The notes under the pieces are model-generated. The model did not search any database and was not told where the DNA came from. It saw only the letters and a list, made by a program, of their open reading frames with translations. A stretch of DNA of 11,260 bases from Desulfocapsa sp. (GTDB taxonomy: Bacteria > Desulfobacterota > Desulfobulbia > Desulfobulbales > Desulfocapsaceae). The stretch's first letter is position 1. Each line of letters starts with the position of its first letter. Made by a program: the position numbers and the translations under genes. Below are positions 1-6,532 of this stretch, in pieces. The stretch covers positions 1-11,260 of the forward strand of contig JAOZTO010000043.1 in NCBI GenBank assembly GCA_029942265.1. The letters run 5' to 3'.

Positions 1-59
1 AACATACAAGAGACAGCGAAAAACACAACAAAAACATAATCAGGAAACTTCAGCTCCAT
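1..59 (-). CDS. 5' end of a minus-strand gene, possibly a membrane transporter (partial)
   Basis: An ATG at 59-57 opens a frame that stays open to the window edge (19 whole codons). It is preceded by CAGG, a possible ribosome binding site four bases upstream. The peptide starts MELKFPDYVF and continues with hydrophobic residues (VVFFAVSCM), which looks like the first membrane segment of a transporter; sodium:solute symporters often start this way. It lies on the same strand as, and downstream of, the hydrolase, separated by the repeat at 85-243. Nineteen residues are too few to name a family, so this is a tentative call. Confidence 0.4.
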   Translation of the reverse strand, partial: MELKFPDYVFVVFFAVSCM

Positions 60-84
60 AATGCCTGCAATAAAAAACAAGGAT

Positions 85-243
85 GTAAATATTCGGCTAG
101 CCCCCCCTCATCTTCGCTTGATCCGTCCTGTTCACATATGAACTAATATAGTTCACATGCCGGATCAAGCGAACCTGGGGCACTATCCAAACATTTACAG
201 TTCAGTGGTTGATCCTATTTTTGAACCGAACCCGAATGTTTAC
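85..243. mobile_element. Miniature inverted-repeat element, long form (copy R1)
   Basis: This 159 bp element begins GTAAATATTCGG and ends CCGAATGTTTAC, which are inverted copies of each other with one mismatch in 12. The flanking 8-mers are ACAAGGAT (77-84) and ATAAGGAT (244-251), a 7 of 8 match that fits an 8 bp target duplication. Inside is a perfect 13 bp inverted repeat (TTCGCTTGATCCG at 113-125 against 161-173) around a smaller palindrome, TGAACT-N5-AGTTCA (139-155). It has no coding capacity. GTAA termini with 8 bp duplications are typical of IS66-family elements, so it is probably a non-autonomous IS66 relative; the family link is inference. Confidence 0.75.
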
Positions 244-299
244 ATAAGGATATATGAAAATGAAATAATATCAAAATGTTACGAATAGCAACAAGGCAC

Positions 300-1211
300 T
301 TACTTGCAAATACTTCTAAGATCATCACTAAAACAAAATTCTTCTTTCTCTGCTTCAATCTCGCCGGTAATATCAATATTGTGAAGGAGTAAAAGCTCTT
401 CTTCAGTATCCGATCCTTTTATCATATTGATTCCAGAAGGCGCCCATATTCCTGAGTTACCGCAATAGTCAAGTCCCTCCAGGCTGTGTGGGCCAACAGC
501 ATTTGCAGCCATGATCCATATTTGATTGTAACAGGCAAGAGCCGGAAGAATTATTTCCCATTGAGTTTTATAGTAAGAATCATCCTTTATCTTAAGACCA
601 TCATACGTTCTCATTCCTTGTTTTCGCCAGGCGGCATTTACAATGAGTGCATCAACTTTTGGCATATAGTCAAGTTTTTGGATATGCAGGGGAAAGCAGA
701 TATCATAACAGGTGAGGAATCCAAATTTCCCCCATTGAGTTTCAAGCACAAGTGTATCGTTTATACCGGACGTAAGATATCCTTTTTCAAGCCCGGGAAA
801 AAAGGCTTTTTTATAGGTTTTGTCATCATCAAAATAGTTGCAGGTACCGTCAAGGATCGTAGTAGTGTTAAAAAAAGTCCCTGAATTATTTCCGTTTTTT
901 TTAAGGCCGTTAAATACAATATACTGCAATGTCTCATTCACATATAACCTGACAATTTCATCAAACCAGTCTTTCATATCATCAAGGCAGGACTCTTCCA
1001 TAAAAGGTCTGCATTCTGTCTCAGGCTCCCAAAAATACCCCGACAGGCAATATTCAGGGAAAATTACAATATTAATGTTTTTTGCAGAGAACAGGTTTAA
1101 GGCTTGAACAATTTTCTTTTTATTTTCACTCACGTCCCCAGTCATAGAATTGATATTGGCAATACCTACCGACATATTCGCCGGATTTTTTGAATAATAT
1201 TTCTCAATCAT
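300..1211 (-). CDS. Carbon-nitrogen hydrolase (nitrilase superfamily)
   Basis: A 303-residue cytoplasmic enzyme of the nitrilase/amidase superfamily, which hydrolyses amides, carbamoyl compounds or nitriles through a Glu-Lys-Cys triad. Counting from the ATG at 1211, Glu53 lies in IFPEYCLSGY, the lysine is Lys134 or Lys135 in YKKAFFPG, and the nucleophile is Cys168 in GFLTCYDICFP. Length is normal for one catalytic domain. Start: the frame can also begin at a GTG at 1217, but the ATG at 1211 overlaps the MmgE/PrpD stop by one base (TGATG), a classic coupled start, so the ATG is preferred. The gene is therefore co-transcribed with the upstream MmgE/PrpD gene. The substrate is unknown; an amide or N-acyl compound from betaine-like breakdown is a guess from context. 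Confidence 0.88.
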   Translation of the reverse strand: MIEKYYSKNPANMSVGIANINSMTGDVSENKKKIVQALNLFSAKNINIVIFPEYCLSGYFWEPETECRPFMEESCLDDMKDWFDEIVRLYVNETLQYIVFNGLKKNGNNSGTFFNTTTILDGTCNYFDDDKTYKKAFFPGLEKGYLTSGINDTLVLETQWGKFGFLTCYDICFPLHIQKLDYMPKVDALIVNAAWRKQGMRTYDGLKIKDDSYYKTQWEIILPALACYNQIWIMAANAVGPHSLEGLDYCGNSGIWAPSGINMIKGSDTEEELLLLHNIDITGEIEAEKEEFCFSDDLRSICK

Positions 1212-2569
1212 CAGCACTGCTCATTATGATTTATTTTTGCACCACTATGGACAATGCACAAATCAATCATTTTATCTAAGTTTTTTTCCTGGTCAAAATT
1301 CCAGATAAGATTGGCTAGAGATTTAGCTTGAGTTTTCCCAAGCACAGGGGACGTGAGCCATAAGAACTTCTTTTCCAGTTCCATATCTGTCGGGAGAGTA
1401 GTCTGAAGATCCCATCGTGCAGACATCACACCTGATAAAAATTGCTTTCCTGTTGTGGTCGTAATCTCAACCTCTGATTCCGCTTTTTGTGGGAATTCTT
1501 TCTGAAATCTGTCCTGGGGAATTATCTCTATTTTGTCCATCATTTGACGGATATCCTTTGCAAAAAGTCGTGGAGCGAGCACCTGAGCCGGGCCAATCTC
1601 CCCGTCAAGAAGGGCAGCAGCAATGGGAAAAGCAATATTGTACTGTGCTTCTTCGGTATTTTGTGGATAATTGGTACATAAGGCAGCAGATTCTTGAAAT
1701 GTAAACACCTTGATCTGTTTAATATCTTTATGCTGAAGGCGGTTGTCTGCCATAATTTTAAGGGTGCCGTCCACCCCCGGCTGCGCCCACCGACAGCAGG
1801 CATATGGTTTGAAATACAGGCTCATGATTTCAAAGGATTGGCCTAAAGATTGTATCCATTGTTCTTCAGGAGAATCATCAAAAATTGGATTTATGCCTGT
1901 AAATCCTTTATCTGCCATAATAGTTGACATTACTGCTACCATACAGCCCCAACCGATACTATCTTTTCCCATGCTCGGAACTTCAATACATTTCATCATT
2001 GGGGCTATTGGTGCATGATATTCGGCGGCACCAAGAGCATGACTTAGTTTTTCCCGAGACAATCCAAAAAGTTTCCCTGCTGCAGCAGTTCCTCCTATTG
2101 TCCCCCAGCTTCCAGTGGAATGATACGTTTCATATGTTGCGTGACGTATCAATCCCGCCCGAATCGCTACCTCATAACCGACAACCAGGGCAGTTAAAAA
2201 TTCCTGACCGGAAACACCGGAGACGATTTCTCCTGCGGCAAGAGCCACAGGAAGAATACAAGCACCTGGATGGCCTGTTATATCTCTGTAACCATCATCA
2301 ATATCCAGAGCATTTCCGGCAAATCCATTAACAAGAGCTGCCCCTGATGCAGACGATTTATTTCCCCTGACAAGTATAGTCGCCTCTCGACCGTTGAACT
2401 CCTGCTCAACCGTGTCCGCCATTATCTTACCAATGGGAGTCTGGTGCCCCGCGATTTGAGCACCCAGTGCATCTAAAAAACATCGCTTGGATTGATGCTG
2501 TACACTGCCCGGCAATTCATTCCAGGCTGTGTTCGTGATAAAATTCAATGCGCAATCTGTATGACTCAT
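1211..2569 (-). CDS. MmgE/PrpD family protein
   Basis: A 452-residue, full-length member of the MmgE/PrpD family, which includes 2-methylcitrate dehydratase, cis-aconitate decarboxylase and iminodisuccinate epimerase. Family blocks are clear: GNALDIDDGY (85-94), GHP (99-101), YHSTGSWGTIGG (149-160), GKDSIGWG (201-208) and KPYACCRWAQ (254-263). By comparison with human cis-aconitate decarboxylase, His100, His150, Lys202 and Lys254 would line the active site; this mapping is from memory, not an alignment. The block usually read as KPY..CR..H has Gln263 in place of the histidine. The ATG at 2569 is preceded by AAAAGG with a 6-base spacer, and that site lies inside the target duplication of the miniature element at 2583-2661. 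The stop overlaps the start of the downstream hydrolase. Substrate unknown; probably an isomerase, hydratase/lyase or decarboxylase acting on a carboxylate. Confidence 0.9.
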   Translation of the reverse strand: MSHTDCALNFITNTAWNELPGSVQHQSKRCFLDALGAQIAGHQTPIGKIMADTVEQEFNGREATILVRGNKSSASGAALVNGFAGNALDIDDGYRDITGHPGACILPVALAAGEIVSGVSGQEFLTALVVGYEVAIRAGLIRHATYETYHSTGSWGTIGGTAAAGKLFGLSREKLSHALGAAEYHAPIAPMMKCIEVPSMGKDSIGWGCMVAVMSTIMADKGFTGINPIFDDSPEEQWIQSLGQSFEIMSLYFKPYACCRWAQPGVDGTLKIMADNRLQHKDIKQIKVFTFQESAALCTNYPQNTEEAQYNIAFPIAAALLDGEIGPAQVLAPRLFAKDIRQMMDKIEIIPQDRFQKEFPQKAESEVEITTTTGKQFLSGVMSARWDLQTTLPTDMELEKKFLWLTSPVLGKTQAKSLANLIWNFDQEKNLDKMIDLCIVHSGAKINHNEQC

Positions 2570-2574
2570 AATAA

Positions 2575-2582
2575 ACCTTTTC
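2575..2582 (-). promoter_or_regulatory. MmgE/PrpD ribosome binding site inside a target duplication
   Basis: On the minus strand these bases read GAAAAGGT. They contain the AAAAGG Shine-Dalgarno sequence, six bases before the ATG at 2569. The same 8-mer recurs at 2662-2669 on the far side of the miniature element, so the insertion duplicated the ribosome binding site and left one copy in place. Confidence 0.7.
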
Positions 2583-2661
2583 GTTACTATTCAGCTGCAC
2601 CCCGTCTGAACAGTTACAGTTCAGTGTTCTGCCAACTATCAAGTGCTGGCTGAATAGTTAT
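2583..2661. mobile_element. 79 bp miniature inverted-repeat element (copy R5, divergent type)
   Basis: Its ends are GTTACTATTCAGC (2583-2595) and GCTGAATAGTTAT (2649-2661). These are inverted copies that match at 11 of 13 positions, including ten consecutive bases. Perfect 8 bp direct repeats ACCTTTTC flank it (2575-2582 and 2662-2669). The interior shares short blocks with the GTAA-ended family elsewhere in the window: TATTC-GCT, CACCCC and TTACAGTTCAGTG. It is therefore likely a diverged relative moved by the same kind of transposase. It has no coding capacity and lies immediately upstream of the MmgE/PrpD gene. Confidence 0.75.
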
Positions 2662-2674
2662 ACCTTTTCCTGAT

Positions 2675-2860
2675 TACCACCAAAGCTCAGCTTGGTTAAC
2701 AATGAGGGGACAAATTTTATTTTTCCGTACTTTGGAACCGGGGACAGAATGATTTTCGCTGAAAAGACGCGAAAAAAAATCAGCCCCCTGATCAACGAGG
2801 AAAAATTAAGATAAGCACAGACTCCGAATCTCCCGAGCTAAGCTGAGTTTCAATGGTAAT
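2675..2860. repeat. Imperfect long inverted repeat enclosing REP-like hairpin
   Basis: A sequence near 2675-2700 (core ATTACCACCAAAGCTCAGCTT) reappears inverted at about 2833-2860 (core AAGCTGAGTTTCAATGGTAAT), with roughly three quarters of positions matching over about 25-30 bases. The right arm contains the last codons and stop of the MttB-family gene. Between the arms GGGGACA occurs twice (2706-2712, 2740-2746). It may be an old inserted element or a folded 3' untranslated region. No target duplication was found. GGGGACAGA-type motifs resemble repeats tied to IS200-like REP transposases, but that is recollection, not a search. Confidence 0.4.
2740..2787. other. Hairpin between MttB and MmgE/PrpD genes
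   Basis: GGGG (2740-2743) and TGATTTTCGC (2750-2759) pair with GCGAAAA (2769-2775), ATCA (2779-2782) and CCCC (2784-2787), leaving small bulges and a 9-base loop. The 7 bp core TTTTCGC/GCGAAAA is perfect. On the minus strand it lies about 60 bases beyond the MttB-family stop, so it could attenuate transcription or protect the transcript end. It lacks a clean terminal T-run, so it is not called a terminator. Confidence 0.4.
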
Positions 2861-4313
2861 GATGTATGAGTATGTTAAATTTTTCTCTAATGGCTTTGTC
2901 AATCTCTTCTGAAATATGGGAGGATTCAGGGCCAGACAGAAGTTTTCCAGCTATAGCCAATGCCCTTTTTCGGATATCCAGACTTCCATCTTTTTCCCAT
3001 TTGTCTCGACTTTTTCTGTCGGTCACACCATTGCCATTATAGTATTCTGTTCGCATATGAGTCATGGTATGGGCAGAGGTCATGAAATTTCCTCCAGCTC
3101 CGACTGCGTCAATCACTTCCAGGGCCAGGTGTTCTGCATCGCAGTCAATGCCCTTTAAGACCTTGCAGCAGTTACCGATAATTTCATCATCAATAACGTA
3201 CTGTTCATGGGCAATTGTGAGCATAGATTCAAGCATTCCAGCACTATGATGGATATAATTTGAGCCTCCCATTGATGCAAGCAACGCAGTAAACGCTTTT
3301 TCGTATCCTGCCTGAGCATCGGGAACCTTAGAGTCAGAAAGTCCTGAAGAATTGTAGTTCGGCACCTTAATATGTTTTGCCAATTGATGAATAGCCGCAT
3401 TCATCATGCCACATTCCACAGCACCTCCTGAATAGCCCATTGTTCTGAGATTTGCCAGGCCGGGAATGCCACCGTACAAAAGAGGTGCTCCAGGATTTGT
3501 TAATTGACAAATTGTGATGCCTGCAAGCTGCTCTGCGTGAAGTTGTGCCAAAGTACCTGCCATAGTTAAAGGTGACGTTGACCCTGCCATAGGTGCACTT
3601 GAAAGTGCAACCGGAATTCGGTTTCGATTTGCTTCCTGCATGATAAGCGTGGACTGTGTGCAGAGCTTTAATGGACTGATTGCAAAAGAAGTGATGATGG
3701 ATATAAACGGCCTTTCCCTGAGCTTATCTTCTCCGCCTGCAATCATGGATGCCATTTCAATGACGTTGTGCAATCCTTCCTCATTGTTCACCCCTGACAT
3801 GACATGTTTTGAAGATGCAGAAAGACAGGTATAAAACATATTGATATCGTACTCTTCTTCATCTATATCTGTAGGAATACAGGGCCTTACCAGAAAATGG
3901 ATATTATCAAGTTTATCTACCAGCCGAGATACATCATGAAGATCCTTAAGGGTCGTAGCCCTGATTTCACCTGTTTCGGGATCAAGAATTTTTATGGCAG
4001 CACCTCCGGTTCCGAGATGTACCCGATTCTCAGTCAGGTTAAGATCATTCTTTGGATCCTGACCACAAAGGATTACTTTTTCCGGTGCTTTTGCTACCTG
4101 CTCCGAAATCAATTTCCTTGGAAATTTGATATTTTTCTTCTCTGTGTCTACATTGGCCCCATTATCTGCAAGCATTTGAACTGTTTCTTCCAGTCCCTGT
4201 TCATAAGTAATGCCTGTTTGCTCCAGAATCTTCAGAGATGCTTCATGCACAGTTTCTACTTGTTTCGGCGAAAGGGGTTGATACTGCCCACCCTGTAAAC
4301 CCATTAAATTCAT
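2850..4313 (-). CDS. MttB-superfamily (trimethylamine/betaine) corrinoid methyltransferase, non-pyrrolysine
   Basis: This 487-residue protein belongs to the trimethylamine methyltransferase (MttB) superfamily. These are TIM-barrel enzymes that pass a methyl group from a methylamine or betaine to a cobalamin-binding partner. Characteristic segments are LGTGGAAIKILDPETGE (100-116), SAPMAGSTSPLTMAGTLAQ (239-257), NSSGLSDSKVPDAQAGYEKA (321-340) and GGSNYIHHSAGMLESM (349-364). The frame has no internal amber codon, so it is not the pyrrolysine trimethylamine enzyme. It groups in principle with MtgB, MtpB, MtcB and MtyB, which act on glycine betaine, proline betaine, carnitine and gamma-butyrobetaine. 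A frame open to 4349 exists, but AAGGAG lies seven bases before the ATG at 4313, so that start was chosen. The C-terminus ends HHYH, encoded inside the inverted repeat at 2833-2860. No corrinoid protein gene is adjacent. The betaine transporter downstream in sequence coordinates supports a quaternary amine substrate. Confidence 0.9.
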   Translation of the reverse strand: MNLMGLQGGQYQPLSPKQVETVHEASLKILEQTGITYEQGLEETVQMLADNGANVDTEKKNIKFPRKLISEQVAKAPEKVILCGQDPKNDLNLTENRVHLGTGGAAIKILDPETGEIRATTLKDLHDVSRLVDKLDNIHFLVRPCIPTDIDEEEYDINMFYTCLSASSKHVMSGVNNEEGLHNVIEMASMIAGGEDKLRERPFISIITSFAISPLKLCTQSTLIMQEANRNRIPVALSSAPMAGSTSPLTMAGTLAQLHAEQLAGITICQLTNPGAPLLYGGIPGLANLRTMGYSGGAVECGMMNAAIHQLAKHIKVPNYNSSGLSDSKVPDAQAGYEKAFTALLASMGGSNYIHHSAGMLESMLTIAHEQYVIDDEIIGNCCKVLKGIDCDAEHLALEVIDAVGAGGNFMTSAHTMTHMRTEYYNGNGVTDRKSRDKWEKDGSLDIRKRALAIAGKLLSGPESSHISEEIDKAIREKFNILIHHYH

Positions 4314-4320
4314 CGTATAT

Positions 4321-4326
4321 CTCCTT
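4321..4326 (-). promoter_or_regulatory. Strong ribosome binding site fixing the MttB-family start
   Basis: The minus strand reads AAGGAG, then the 7-base spacer ATATACG, then ATG at 4313. This near-ideal site lies inside the longer open frame from 4349, so the first 12 codons of that frame are leader sequence, not protein. Confidence 0.85.
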
Positions 4327-4509
4327 GCTGAGTAATAAAGAAAGTACACAAAATAATTTAAACAAAAAATGTCTTTTTCCCGTATTCTGTTGCTAGTTGG
4401 TCACGTAATCCGTTATGCCCCCGTCTTGCACCTTGAATACGAAAAAAATCCTATTAATTATTGTTCAACTTATTTGCTCCCGTCCCTAATATTTTTTGCC
4501 ACATTAAAA

Positions 4510-4601
4510 GTAAATATTCGGCTAGCACCCCATCTTCGCTTGATCCAAACATTTACAGTTCAGTGGTTAAGCCTATTTTTGAACCGAACCCGAATGTTTA
4601 C
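4510..4601. mobile_element. Miniature inverted-repeat element, short form with perfect target duplication (copy R2)
   Basis: This 92 bp element begins GTAAATATTCGG and ends CCGAATGTTTAC, and is flanked by identical CATTAAAA at 4502-4509 and 4602-4609. It is nearly identical to the copy at 85-243 but lacks a 64 bp internal block that contains the nested palindrome. The break falls at a short ATCC repeat. It has no coding capacity. GTAA ends plus an 8 bp duplication point to mobilisation by an IS66-family transposase (inference). Confidence 0.85.
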
Positions 4602-4763
4602 CATTAAAAGTCAAATTGTTAAATGCCACTATTGCTTACCGCTGTCAAGTAAAAATGTAACATATAGTGTCATTTTGGATTTTATGACATTTATTTTGTC
4701 ACAAAAACCATCAAATCAAATATGCCCATCACTGATTATTGTAATATCGCCTAAAAAAAGAGT

Positions 4764-4799
4764 AAAAAAAAGCCAACTCTTTTAAGAGCTGGCTTTTTT
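4764..4799. terminator. Bidirectional rho-independent terminator after the ABC operon
   Basis: The stem GCCAACTC/GAGCTGGC (4772-4779 with 4786-4793, one mismatch) closes a short A/T loop. A T-run (4794-4799) follows it on the plus strand and an A-run (4764-4771) precedes it, which becomes a T-run on the minus strand. It lies about 50 bases beyond the stop of the binding-protein gene and so ends the minus-strand transporter operon. It could also stop transcripts from the opposite side. Confidence 0.85.
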
Positions 4800-4848
4800 A
4801 CTTACGACCTCTGGCAAGGCCGTCAAGTAGTGCTATACCAATTACTTA

Positions 4849-5763
4849 TCAATTCAGCAGCCCATTTTTCTTCAGAAATTCACTCGCAACTTCATTAACA
4901 GATTTTTTGTCGACATCAACCTCAGCATTTAAAGCTGACATGGTTGTATCGTCAAAAAATCCGGACAGCTTGTTCAAATATCCTGCAAGGTCCGGATTGG
5001 CATCCAACGTCTCTTTGTTAACAGTGGGAGTAATCGCATAAGCAGGAAAGTAATTCTTGGTATCCTTAAGCACTTCAAAGCCGAAAGCCGGGATACGACC
5101 ATCCGTAGCAAATACCAGGCCAACATCAACATTACCGTCTTTCAGAGCTTTATAAACCAACCCGGTTTCCATTCGTTTTACTAAAGAGCGAGGAAACTCA
5201 AAACCATAGGCTTTTTGAAGCGGTTTCAAGCCATCGTCCCGTTTATAAAATTCAATGTTACAGCCAAGCTTTAGTTTTTCACCAGCGTTGATTTTTGCGG
5301 CAAGATCTTCAAGTGTCTTCAAGCCTTTTGAGTTAGCATCATCTTGACGAACTGCGAGTGCATAGGTGTTATTGGCCGCAGAAGCGTCCAGCCAGACAAT
5401 ACCATTTTCTGCATCTTTGGCTTTTACAGCGTTATAAATTTCTTCACCCGACTGATTCTGGAACTTATTTTTGTGGAAAGTTAAAAAGGCAGTGCCAGTG
5501 TATTCCCAATATAAATCAACTTGTTTATTTTCCAGGGCTCCACGTAAAAGCGAAGTACCCATACCAGTTTTAAGGTCAACATCGTAACCTTTAGAGGCTA
5601 AATACTGACCGGTGATTTCAGCCAGAAGAAGTTGCTCTGTAAAACCTTTTCCGCCTACGGTGACAGAAGCCGCAGACACTGTTTGCACTGCAAAAGCTAC
5701 AGTGAACAAAATTGTCACAATACTGAGTTTATTTAGCACATTTTTCAAAATATTCTCCTTCAT
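4849..5763 (-). CDS. Glycine betaine/choline-type ABC transporter substrate-binding protein
   Basis: A periplasmic or lipid-free binding protein of the OpuC/OsmF (YehZ)/ProX type, 304 residues from the ATG. A signal peptide covers about residues 1-31: charged start, hydrophobic SIVTILFTVAFAV, cleavage near VSA-A. Family motifs are GGKGFTEQLLLAEI (37-50) and DLYWEYTGTA (83-92); tyrosines such as Tyr85 and Tyr88 probably contribute to the aromatic cage that holds the trimethylammonium group. It is the last gene of the four-gene operon, 10 bases after the permease, and a terminator follows. Start choice: the ATG at 5763 has no Shine-Dalgarno sequence upstream. AAGGAG instead sits at 5760-5755, six bases before an in-frame TTG at 5748. 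Translation may begin at that TTG, giving 299 residues and a standard signal peptide. Confidence 0.92.
   Translation of the reverse strand: MKENILKNVLNKLSIVTILFTVAFAVQTVSAASVTVGGKGFTEQLLLAEITGQYLASKGYDVDLKTGMGTSLLRGALENKQVDLYWEYTGTAFLTFHKNKFQNQSGEEIYNAVKAKDAENGIVWLDASAANNTYALAVRQDDANSKGLKTLEDLAAKINAGEKLKLGCNIEFYKRDDGLKPLQKAYGFEFPRSLVKRMETGLVYKALKDGNVDVGLVFATDGRIPAFGFEVLKDTKNYFPAYAITPTVNKETLDANPDLAGYLNKLSGFFDDTTMSALNAEVDVDKKSVNEVASEFLKKNGLLN
5755..5760 (-). promoter_or_regulatory. Ribosome binding site suggesting a TTG start for the binding protein
   Basis: AAGGAG forms codons 2 and 3 after the ATG at 5763 and lies exactly six bases before an in-frame TTG at 5748. The ATG has only CTAATCTA upstream, so the TTG is the better supported initiator unless the ATG relies on coupling to the permease stop 10 bases away. 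Confidence 0.6.
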
Positions 5764-5773
5764 TAGATTAGGT

Positions 5774-6523
5774 TTATGTAAACCTGAGTGGGTTCACACC
5801 TTTTGGTATTAGCCAGAACTGTAGTTTTGTTAGAATAAAGTCAGTGATAATCGCCAATGCAGCCACCGACAGTGATCCAATCAACAAGGAATTGAACTCA
5901 TTGAGTTGAATTCCTGTAAAAATATATTCTCCCAGGCTATCGGCGGCGATCAGAGTTATTAAAGGACTGGTTCCGACATTCAATGCAAATCCAGTTCGAA
6001 CTCCAGCCGAAATAACGTAAAGTGCATTAGGAATCTGTACTTTCCACAAAATCTGCTGATCGGTCATCCCCTGCCCTCGTGCAGCCTCAATCATATGTTC
6101 TGGGACTTCACTGATCCCCTGATAGGTATTTCTCACTACAGGCAAAATAGTAACAGTAAGAAGACCAATAAACGCTGACTTAAAACCTATCCCTGTTACA
6201 GTCATAATAAGTGCCAAAACAGCAAGCGTGGGTACCGCAGAAAGAACATTAAACCCCTGAGCAAAAATGTTTGAATAACGCCTGAACCAAGGTCGAGACA
6301 TCAGAATACCTGAGCCAATTCCTAAAAATGTTGCTGTGATACCTGAGGTAAACACAATCAACATGTTTTGCCTGAGCAGATAAATCCAGTCGTCAAAAGT
6401 ATCTAAAAACTCCTTTATCAATCCTGTTGACTCAGAAAAAACACCGGATAGAAAAATCAGTGCAAGCAGGATATAAAACGATAAAGATCGACTACGTTTA
6501 ATGAGCTCTATGATGTAGTTCAT
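5774..6523 (-). CDS. Betaine ABC transporter permease (second permease)
   Basis: A 249-residue inner membrane permease of the ProW/OpuCB-OpuCD (YehY/YehW) type. Hydrophobic segments lie near residues 14-30, 55-75, 94-112, 114-130, 165-185 and 215-236. The cytoplasmic coupling loop EAARGQGMTDQQILWKVQIP (146-165) is the EAA motif that contacts the ATPase. It has a longer N-terminal extension than its partner permease. The ATG at 6523 is preceded by AGGATGG overlapping the ATPase stop. The gene is nine bases after the ATPase and ten before the binding protein, so it is clearly part of one operon. Confidence 0.92.
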   Translation of the reverse strand: MNYIIELIKRSRSLSFYILLALIFLSGVFSESTGLIKEFLDTFDDWIYLLRQNMLIVFTSGITATFLGIGSGILMSRPWFRRYSNIFAQGFNVLSAVPTLAVLALIMTVTGIGFKSAFIGLLTVTILPVVRNTYQGISEVPEHMIEAARGQGMTDQQILWKVQIPNALYVISAGVRTGFALNVGTSPLITLIAADSLGEYIFTGIQLNEFNSLLIGSLSVAALAIITDFILTKLQFWLIPKGVNPLRFT

Positions 6524-6532
6524 GAATCCATC

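Larger units (their letters stand above)
4314..4848. other. 535 bp intergenic region upstream of the MttB-family gene
   Basis: It holds the MttB leader and presumably its promoter (about 4321-4500), a miniature element (4510-4601) and a bidirectional terminator (4764-4799). No convincing sigma-70 or sigma-54 promoter could be picked out for the MttB-family gene. Reading frames here are short, have no ribosome binding site and resemble no family I recognise. Confidence 0.6.

Noticed and set aside
85..243. CRISPR array or riboswitch from repeated blocks
   Set aside because: The copies are dispersed across the window, have inverted termini and target duplications, and lack regular spacers; they are mobile elements.
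2850..4313. Pyrrolysine-containing trimethylamine methyltransferase
   Set aside because: The whole frame is read without any in-frame TAG, and no pyrrolysine genes are visible, so it is the non-pyrrolysine type.
4314..4460. Sigma-54 or sigma-70 promoter for the MttB-family gene
   Set aside because: No GG-N10-GC pair of the right form and no convincing -35/-10 combination could be found, so no promoter is called.
4369..4785. A 138-codon plus-strand open frame across the intergenic region
   Set aside because: It runs through the miniature element and into the terminator, has no ribosome binding site and shows no family resemblance; it is chance.
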